This document shows, one piece after another, positions 6,967 to 11,519 of a DNA stretch of 11,519 nucleotides. Source of the DNA: Pseudomonadota bacterium. GTDB taxonomy: Bacteria > Pseudomonadota > Gammaproteobacteria > Xanthomonadales > Xanthomonadaceae. Location of the stretch: contig JAEWBY010000033.1 in NCBI GenBank assembly GCA_023390905.1, forward strand, positions 1-11,519. The letters run 5' to 3'. Position numbers and translations under genes: made by a program. Every line of letters starts with the position of its first letter. Position 1 is the first letter of the stretch. The notes beneath the pieces are model-generated. The model saw only the letters and a list, made by a program, of their open reading frames with translations, ran no database searches and was not told where the DNA came from.

Positions 6967-7024
6967 TCCGGACTGCACTTGGCAGACAGGGCGGCTGCGC
7001 AAGCGCACCCGCCCAAGCAAGGCA

Positions 7025-7046
7025 GAAGGCCCCTCGCGGGGCCTTC
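7025..7046 (+). terminator. Rho-independent-like terminator after mcp1
   Basis: GAAGGCCCC (7025-7033), loop TCGC, GGGGCCTTC (7038-7046) is a perfect 9-bp GC-rich stem 58 nt after the mcp1 stop. The downstream tract (CGCGTTGTGG) is only weakly T-rich. The GGCCCC/GGGGCC form with flanking AA/TT is common in terminators of GC-rich gammaproteobacteria. Confidence 0.7.
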
Positions 7047-7162
7047 CGCGTTGTGGGCCGCGCGACAGTCCCATCCGCATCGCCCCGCACCTGCATGCAA
7101 CATCGACCGCGCATCGGCCCGTCAACGTCGCAGTATGAGTGACCGCGTTCCACCGCGTTTCC

Positions 7163-7194
7163 TACGTAGAAATACGCATGACGCGCCGGGCGCG
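7163..7194 (+). promoter_or_regulatory. Candidate operator upstream of the beta-barrel/DUF202 genes
   Basis: TACGTAGAAATACG (7163-7176) lies 83 nt before the start at 7259. It includes most of an 8-bp palindrome CTACGTAG (7162-7169). It is followed by GACGCGCC and a dyad CGCGCC-G-GGCGCG (7182-7194). The 11-mer CGTAGAAATAC recurs in the upstream region of the DUF4239 gene in the same gene-relative orientation, also followed by GACGCGC. The half-site style recalls sites of NarL/FixJ-type response regulators, which is an inference. Confidence 0.5.
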
Positions 7195-7229
7195 CATGTG
7201 ATGGACTGGCTGCTCCGATGACGCCGCAG

Positions 7230-7251
7230 GCAACCCGAGCGGTTGCAGGAG
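7230..7251 (+). promoter_or_regulatory. Hairpin abutting the Shine-Dalgarno of the 7259 gene
   Basis: GCAACC (7230-7235), loop CGAGC, GGTTGC (7241-7246) forms a perfect 6-bp stem whose last base directly precedes AGGAG (7247-7251). The start codon follows 7 nt later. The hairpin leaves the ribosome site free but adjacent, so it could tune translation or mRNA stability. Confidence 0.4.
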
Positions 7252-7258
7252 ACCGGAC

Positions 7259-8098
7259 ATGAAGCCCACTGCCACGCACGGCCAACGATCAGGCGCGCAT
7301 GCATCCGCGCGCGGACACGCGGCCTGCATGATCAGCGTCGCGATCGCCCTGCTCCCGCTGGCCGCACAGGCGCAGGAACAGGACGCCGATGCACTCGCCA
7401 AGCAGTTGTCCAACCCGGTGGCCGCACTGATCAGCGTGCCGTTCCAGTACAACTACGACGAAACCTGGGGCGAGGACGGCTACCGTCATCAGCTCAACAT
7501 CCAGCCGGTCGCGCCGTTCTCGATCTCCGAGGACTGGAACGTCATCTCGCGCACCATCCTTCCGGTCGTCTACCAGAACGATGTCATCCCCGGCACCGAT
7601 CAAGCCGGCATCGGCGATCTGACCCAGAGCTTCTTCTTCTCGCCCAAGCAGCCCACATCCTCCGGCTTGATCTGGGGCGTGGGTCCGGCACTGTTGTTAC
7701 CCACCGGCACCGATGATCTGGGCGCGGACACCTGGGGCGCGGGCCCGACCTTCGTGCTGCTCAAGCAGGAGGGCGCGTGGACCTTCGGCGCGCTGGTCAA
7801 CCACATCGTCGATGTCGGCGGCGGCCGCGATCAGGTGGAGATCAACTCCACCTTCGTGCAGCCGTTCATGACCCGCAGCCTCGGCCAGGGACGCACCTTC
7901 GGCGCCAATCTGGAAAGCACCTACGATTGGGAAGCCGACCAATGGACCGCGCCGATCAATCTGTTCCACAGCAAGGTGTCCAGGATCGGCGACCAGATGA
8001 TCAGCTATCAGGGCGGCGTACGCGCGTACCTGGACAAACCGCCTGGCGGGCCCGACTGGGGGCTGCGCGTCACCGTGACCCTGCTGTTCCCCAAATAG
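7259..8098 (+). CDS. Secreted outer-membrane beta-barrel protein, MetA phenol-degradation-like
   Basis: A 279-residue exported protein, probably an outer-membrane barrel. A hydrophobic signal core (MISVAIALLPLAAQAQ) ends with AQA/QEQD, cut after about residue 38; the n-region is long, so Met24 is a possible alternative start, but AGGAG (7247-7251) fits the start at 7259. The mature part begins with ALAKQLSNPVAALISVPFQYNY and includes SRTILPVVYQ, GIGDLTQSFFFSP, GVGPALLLPTGTDDLGADTWGAGPTFVLL and ends in TVTLLFPK. This pattern is that of the family annotated as MetA-pathway of phenol degradation or transporter (Phenol_MetA_deg, PF13557). That name is historical, and its substrate here is unknown. 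The DUF202 gene follows after 37 nt, so they probably form an operon. Confidence 0.75.
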   Translation: MKPTATHGQRSGAHASARGHAACMISVAIALLPLAAQAQEQDADALAKQLSNPVAALISVPFQYNYDETWGEDGYRHQLNIQPVAPFSISEDWNVISRTILPVVYQNDVIPGTDQAGIGDLTQSFFFSPKQPTSSGLIWGVGPALLLPTGTDDLGADTWGAGPTFVLLKQEGAWTFGALVNHIVDVGGGRDQVEINSTFVQPFMTRSLGQGRTFGANLESTYDWEADQWTAPINLFHSKVSRIGDQMISYQGGVRAYLDKPPGGPDWGLRVTVTLLFPK

Positions 8099-8135
8099 CG
8101 CCGCGCCACCGGGCTCATCGCAGAGGCTTGGCATC

Positions 8136-8540
8136 ATGAAATCTCCGCATCAGCCACCCGCGCGGCCGTCGACTTCCGACGAGCTGGCGCGCGGCCGCAC
8201 GCATCTGGCGAACGAGCGCACGCATCTGGCTTATCTGCGCACCACCGTGTCGTTGATCGGTTTTGGCATCACGATCAATCGGTTCAGCACCTACCTCATC
8301 CAGAACCACGACGCGCCGCAGGCAAGCCGGCTGTTGCTGCGCGATGCGGGCAACGCCGGCATCGGCATGGTGGTGCTGGGATTGCTGTTGCTGCTCTGGT
8401 CGATGATGCGCTTCTGGAAGGTCAGCCAGGACATCGAGCGCGGCCACATGGTCGCCAGGCACCGCGCCACGATCGGTTTCAGCCTCGGCTTGCTGCTGCT
8501 GGGCGGAATGACGGCGCTGTGGCTGTTCCTGGATCACTGA
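8136..8540 (+). CDS. DUF202 / YidH-family small inner-membrane protein
   Basis: A 134-residue membrane protein with the DUF202 signature LANERTHLAYLRTTVSLIGFG at residues 24-44 (family pattern: A-x-ERTxLA-x-x-RT). Three membrane segments are predicted at about 34-51, 73-93 and 111-131, after a Pro/Ser/Arg-rich cytoplasmic N-terminus. AGAGG (8120-8124) lies upstream of the ATG. It sits 37 nt after the beta-barrel gene, on the same strand, and probably shares its transcript. DUF202 proteins include E. coli YidH/YidG; their biochemical role is not established, so none is assigned. Its stop is 64 nt from the stop of the convergent DUF4239 gene. Confidence 0.85.
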   Translation: MKSPHQPPARPSTSDELARGRTHLANERTHLAYLRTTVSLIGFGITINRFSTYLIQNHDAPQASRLLLRDAGNAGIGMVVLGLLLLLWSMMRFWKVSQDIERGHMVARHRATIGFSLGLLLLGGMTALWLFLDH

Positions 8541-8561
8541 CGCGGCGCGCCCGCCCATGGA

Positions 8562-8576
8562 CGCTCGGCCAGAGCG
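8562..8576. terminator. Weak hairpin between convergent genes
   Basis: CGCTC (8562-8566), loop GGCCA, GAGCG (8572-8576) lies in the 64-nt gap between the DUF202 and DUF4239 stops. The stem is only 5 bp with no T-run on either strand. It is listed because a shared terminator would be expected here; the evidence is thin. Confidence 0.2.
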
Positions 8577-8604
8577 CGTCATGCGCCGTCCGTCTTCGAG
8601 CCCC

Positions 8605-9447
8605 TCAATCCGCGGCCATGACCGGCGCGACCGCGTGCACGCTACGCTGCAGATCCAGCATCGGTTCCTGCGGAACACGGGTCGCGCCCGCGCCGGGAAG
8701 ATCCAGATCCATGACCAATCCCACCGCCAGCGAAAACAGCAGCAGCAACAGCGCCGTGGTTTTTCGCTGGTGCGCGCGCTCGTAACCCACCAGACCGGCC
8801 GAGAGCAGCGCGAATAGGCAGAGCATCCGCAGGATGCGCGGTGGAATATGGTCCTGCCGCGCCGCATAGCGTTCGGCCGCCCGATCGATGGCCTCGTTGG
8901 TGGTGCTGATCACCAGCGACGCGCGCGGCGTGTCGCCGAATCCGGCCACGGCGGCGGTCATCGTGCGCCACAGTTCCGATTGCAGCGCGGTGGCGCGCGC
9001 ATAGTGACGCACCTCTGCCTCGGCATCGGCGGCGCTGCCGAAATCGACGCGCGCGTCGATGTAGCGGCGCAGCACCTGGCGGGCCTTCGCGGCGTCCTGC
9101 GGCGCCAGCAGATCGGTACGGAGCCAGGTGGTGCCGAGCGCGTTGGCCTCCTTGACCACGAGTTGCCGTCGCTCGTCATGGCGGCCCAGTGAAAGCGAGA
9201 ACGTAAATCCGATCAGCAACGCCAGCAGCCCCAGCACCGAGGTCATCGCAAAGCCATCGCTGCTGTCCGGATCGATCCCGGCTTCCGCGCGATCAGGCGC
9301 GGTCGGCCGGGCGGTCGCGTGCGTCATCCGTGCGGTATGCCTTCGCCGCACGAACGCGCCCAGTTCCCTGGCCAGCAGCAGGGCCAGAAAGAACAGGACC
9401 GTGATCAACCAGAGCGGAAGATAGGGATAGGTGCCGGAAAACTGCAT
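8605..9447 (-). CDS. DUF4239 bestrophin-like inner-membrane protein
   Basis: A 280-residue protein with four predicted membrane segments at about 9-27, 67-88, 204-222 and 230-248. The core after TM2 (GFTFSLSLGRHDERRQLVVKEANALGTTWLRTDLL, about 80-114) is the hallmark of the DUF4239, or bestrophin-like, family: R-x-D-x-RR-x-x-VV-x-EAN-x-x-G-T. A helical region (about 115-200) lies between the two pairs of membrane segments. The ATG at 9447 is preferred over an in-frame GTG at 9525 because the latter adds 26 Arg-rich residues; GAGG lies about 10 nt before the ATG. It is convergent with the beta-barrel/DUF202 pair and its upstream region carries the same 11-bp motif. Similarity to bestrophin anion channels is remote, and no transport activity should be assumed. 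Confidence 0.8.
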   Translation of the reverse strand: MQFSGTYPYLPLWLITVLFFLALLLARELGAFVRRRHTARMTHATARPTAPDRAEAGIDPDSSDGFAMTSVLGLLALLIGFTFSLSLGRHDERRQLVVKEANALGTTWLRTDLLAPQDAAKARQVLRRYIDARVDFGSAADAEAEVRHYARATALQSELWRTMTAAVAGFGDTPRASLVISTTNEAIDRAAERYAARQDHIPPRILRMLCLFALLSAGLVGYERAHQRKTTALLLLLFSLAVGLVMDLDLPGAGATRVPQEPMLDLQRSVHAVAPVMAAD

Positions 9448-9852
9448 GAGCGCGCGCCTCGGGCGGTGAAGAACTCGCGGGACGGCCACTCGACGCGGGG
9501 CGCTCGGGACGCGTGCGACGCGCACCCGTCAGCGCACGCGAGCGCAGCGGGAATCCGCCCGGGACCTCAGCATCACGACGCGAGCCGTGACATGGCCTGC
9601 CGGCATTCTGCGGGTTGCCGTTCGCCCGCGCGTCGGTATTTCTACGGTGCGAAAACCCGGGGCGGCTCACGGCGTTTCACCAATCGCGCGCGATCGGTAC
9701 TCGTTCCCCGCGCGCCGCGCCGTGCTCGCGCGCGTCCTGCCGATCGCCGGCGACATCCCATCGACGCGCCGCATACGCACCGGTCGGTGCAATCCCTACC
9801 GATCAAAACGTGCGGTGCGTCGCGCATTGGGATATCCGCCATTACACATCGC
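9448..9852. other. Gene-free divergent region between the DUF4239 gene and mcp2
   Basis: About 490 nt separate the start at 9447 (minus) from the start at 9941 (plus). I find no credible gene. Short frames here translate to Arg/Ala/Pro-rich sequence and lack ribosome binding sites. The stretch holds the shared 11-bp motif (9636-9646) and a perfect 12-bp palindrome ATCGCGCGCGAT (9683-9694), with the mcp2 promoter at its right edge. No tRNA, riboswitch or CRISPR pattern was seen. Confidence 0.5.
9624..9646 (-). promoter_or_regulatory. Candidate operator upstream of the DUF4239 gene
   Basis: On the minus strand CGTAGAAATAC (complement of 9636-9646) is followed by CGACGCGCGGGC. The same 11-mer followed by GACGCGC lies upstream of the convergent beta-barrel gene. 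Here the site is 188 nt before the ATG at 9447, or 110 nt before the alternative GTG. The flanking CTACGTAG palindrome seen at the other site is not complete here. Confidence 0.45.
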
Positions 9853-9879
9853 TAAGGCTGCGCGGTGACGGGCCGATGA
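9853..9879 (+). promoter_or_regulatory. Sigma-28 (FliA) type promoter for mcp2
   Basis: TAAGGCTG (9853-9860), 11 nt, then GCCGATGA (9872-9879). Against TAAAGTTT-N11-GCCGATAA the -35 matches 5 of 8 and the -10 matches 7 of 8, with exact spacing. The start point would be near 9885-9888, about 55 nt before the mcp2 start codon. Confidence 0.7.
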
Positions 9880-9940
9880 AACACTGCCGACCGAGCCCAC
9901 CGGCTGGCGTCCCTTTTCCATTTTCAAACATGGACAGCCA

Positions 9941-11519
9941 ATGATTCGCTCATTCAGCCAACTCCTCCGCAAGAGCATCGCCCGACAGTTGATGTTCGGC
10001 ACCGCCGTGATCGCCGTGCTGGCGTTCGGCGCGACCGCCTTCATCTCCTACGTGCGCAGCAGTGATGCCCTGATGGAGAGTGCACACGGAAGTCTGGAAA
10101 ACCTGGCGCAACTGGAGGCCGAGCGCATCGCCGGCGAGCTTTCGCGCGCGTTCGACTCCAACGATGTCCTCGCCGGCAGCCTGATCACCCAGCATGCCGA
10201 TGGCAGCCTGGATCGCGCGCACGCCAGCGCGATCTTCCGCCAGCAACTGCTCGCGCATCCGGAATGGGTCGGCGTGGGCACGCTGTGGGAGCCGCAGGCC
10301 TATGACGGACAGGATCAGAAGTTCGTCGATGCCGAGGGCCACGATGCCAGCGGGCGCTTCATGAGCTACTGGGCCTGGAACGAAGGCCAACCGATGCAGG
10401 AAGCGCTGCGCGACTACGAGGTGCCCGGCAACGGCGATTGGTACCTGCTGCCGCGCAAGCAGCTCGCGCCGGTGGTGGTCGAGCCGTATGAATACCAGAT
10501 CGCCGGCCGCAGCATCCTGATGACGACGATGGCCACGCCGATAGTGGAAGACGGCCGCTTCGTCGGCGTGGTCACGGTGGACTTCGCGCTGGAATCGCTG
10601 CAGAAGTCGATCGAGAAACTGCGCCCGATGGGCAGCGGCCACGTGCGTCTGATCTCGCCCAATGGCACCGTGATCGCCGATCGCGATCCCGCGCAGGTCG
10701 GCAAGAAGCTGACCGACGAAGCCACGCGCAGCCTGCTGGCGCGCGTGGCGAAGGACGAGAGCGTATTCGATGAATCGCACGTCGATGAGACCGGCGCGGC
10801 GATGGTGGAAGCCTACGTGCCGCTGCGCATGGGCCGGGCCGGGCAGCGTTTCGCGCTCGGCGTGGTGGTGCCGCGCGCGGTGGTGATGGCGCAGGCGCGT
10901 TCGCTGCTGTGGACCATCGTGCTGGTGGGCCTGGTCGCCGCGGCGGTGCTGTGCGCGGCGCTGTTCCTGCTGGTGCGCCGGCAGGTGCTCTCGCCGCTGG
11001 CCGAAGCGGTGAAGGTGTCCGACGCGATTGCGGAAGGACGTCTGGACAACCGCGTCAGCCAACAGCGCGAAGACGAAATGGGCGTGCTGCTCGGCGCGAT
11101 GCAGCGCATGCAGTCCAAGATCCAGGCACTGCGCGCTTCGCTGGGCGAGATGGCCGCCAAGCATGATCTGGGCCTGATCAGCCACCGCATCGACGATGCG
11201 CAGTTCCCCGGCGAATACGGCGACATGGTGCGCGAAGCCAACGGGCTGGTCGCGCAGCACATCGGCGTCAAGATGCGCACGGTGGAGGTGATGCGCCGCT
11301 ATGCACTGGGTGATCTGTCGGTGGACATGGATCGCCTGCCCGGCGAGAAGGCCGTGATCACCGACGCGATGGATCACGTGAAGGCCAGCCTCTCGGCCAT
11401 CAACACCGAGATCAAGCGACTGGCCGGCGCGGCCGCGGCCGGCGATTTCAGCCAGCGCGGCGATGTCGAACGCTTCCAGCATGATTTCCGCGAGATGGTC
11501 GCCGGTCTGAATCATCTGA
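9941..11519 (+). CDS. Methyl-accepting chemotaxis protein (MCP2), dCache sensor, 3'-truncated by window
   Basis: 526 codons are visible and the frame is open at the right edge, so the signalling domain is outside. TM1 is about residues 16-38 (QLMFGTAVIAVLAFGATAFISYV). A periplasmic sensor of about 280 residues follows and looks like a double Cache domain: helix SLENLAQLEAERIAGELSRAF, the GDWY segment (Trp167/Tyr168), VVEPYEY, and VGVVTVDFALESL with Asp214. The WY pair and this Asp resemble amino-acid-binding dCache positions, but the Arg expected before WY is not evident, so the ligand stays open. TM2 is about 321-345. At least four HAMP-like units follow (marks near residues 366, 411, 457 and 501). 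The start has only GGA (9932-9934) as a weak ribosome site; no in-frame start lies between it and the promoter's -10 region. Confidence 0.93.
   Translation, partial: MIRSFSQLLRKSIARQLMFGTAVIAVLAFGATAFISYVRSSDALMESAHGSLENLAQLEAERIAGELSRAFDSNDVLAGSLITQHADGSLDRAHASAIFRQQLLAHPEWVGVGTLWEPQAYDGQDQKFVDAEGHDASGRFMSYWAWNEGQPMQEALRDYEVPGNGDWYLLPRKQLAPVVVEPYEYQIAGRSILMTTMATPIVEDGRFVGVVTVDFALESLQKSIEKLRPMGSGHVRLISPNGTVIADRDPAQVGKKLTDEATRSLLARVAKDESVFDESHVDETGAAMVEAYVPLRMGRAGQRFALGVVVPRAVVMAQARSLLWTIVLVGLVAAAVLCAALFLLVRRQVLSPLAEAVKVSDAIAEGRLDNRVSQQREDEMGVLLGAMQRMQSKIQALRASLGEMAAKHDLGLISHRIDDAQFPGEYGDMVREANGLVAQHIGVKMRTVEVMRRYALGDLSVDMDRLPGEKAVITDAMDHVKASLSAINTEIKRLAGAAAAGDFSQRGDVERFQHDFREMVAGLNHL
11297..11512 (+). 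repeat. HAMP relay module shared with MCP1 (copy 2)
   Basis: Codes for residues 453-524 of MCP2 and aligns gap-free with residues 321-392 of MCP1 (5677-5892), offset by 5620 nt. The two receptors keep this relay while their sensor domains are unrelated. Confidence 0.85.

Noticed and set aside
4690..7125. An 811-codon open frame on the minus strand opposite mcp1
   Set aside because: It is a shadow of the GC-biased mcp1 frame. Its translation is His/Arg/Gly-rich without domains, while the plus strand encodes a full receptor. The same applies to long minus-strand frames opposite cheA, the porin and mcp2.
9448..9525. GTG start that would lengthen the DUF4239 protein by 26 residues
   Set aside because: The added part is Arg/Pro/Val low complexity and pushes the first membrane segment inward; the ATG at 9447 gives a normal N-terminus.
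9930..9944. A four-codon leader ORF (MDSQ) overlapping the mcp2 start
   Set aside because: It is too short to judge, has no ribosome site of its own and may be chance.
1..11519. CRISPR arrays, tRNA or rRNA genes, prophage or defence genes
   Set aside because: I looked on both strands and saw no spaced direct repeats, cloverleaf-type sequences or recognisable defence domains.

Overview
The window is GC-rich chromosomal DNA from a motile Gram-negative bacterium. The strong G/C third-position bias, the CheA and poly-HAMP chemoreceptor types, and a REP-like motif near the left edge suggest a gammaproteobacterium of the Xanthomonadaceae/Lysobacteraceae. This placement is inferred from style, not from a marker gene.

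Layout. Positions 1-91 look like the end of an insertion sequence, with the first eight codons of a transposase-like gene reading leftwards out of the window. A gene-free, pyrimidine-rich leader follows and ends in a sigma-28 type promoter (326-352). That promoter heads a tight chemotaxis operon: a STAS-domain protein (382-690), a CheY (687-1052, 4-nt overlap) and a CheA kinase (1101-3080). Next come an OprO/OprP-type outer-membrane porin (3168-4370), a hairpin, and a complete chemoreceptor (MCP1, 4717-6966) with its own sigma-28 type promoter (4614-4640) and a terminator hairpin (7025-7046).

A three-gene envelope block then separates MCP1 from a second chemoreceptor. It holds a secreted beta-barrel protein resembling the phenol-degradation MetA family (7259-8098), a DUF202/YidH small membrane protein (8136-8540), and a convergent DUF4239 bestrophin-like membrane protein (8605-9447, minus strand). 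The promoter regions of the two convergent units share an 11-bp motif in the same orientation relative to each gene, which suggests common control. After a gene-free stretch of about 490 nt with a third sigma-28 type promoter (9853-9879), MCP2 starts at 9941 and runs off the right edge.

How it works together. MCP1 (four-helix-bundle type sensor) and MCP2 (dCache type sensor) would feed CheA, which phosphorylates CheY to control the flagellar motor. The three sigma-28 type promoters share exact consensus spacing, so the chemotaxis genes appear to be a FliA regulon. The porin and the envelope block are not recognised chemotaxis parts. The two receptors have unrelated sensors but near-identical poly-HAMP relays, spaced 44-46 residues apart in MCP1. 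I see no CheW, CheZ, CheR or CheB gene in the window; they must lie elsewhere. I found no clearly new defence or mobile system. The most interesting signals are the sigma-28 trio, the poly-HAMP periodicity, and the shared motif of the envelope block.
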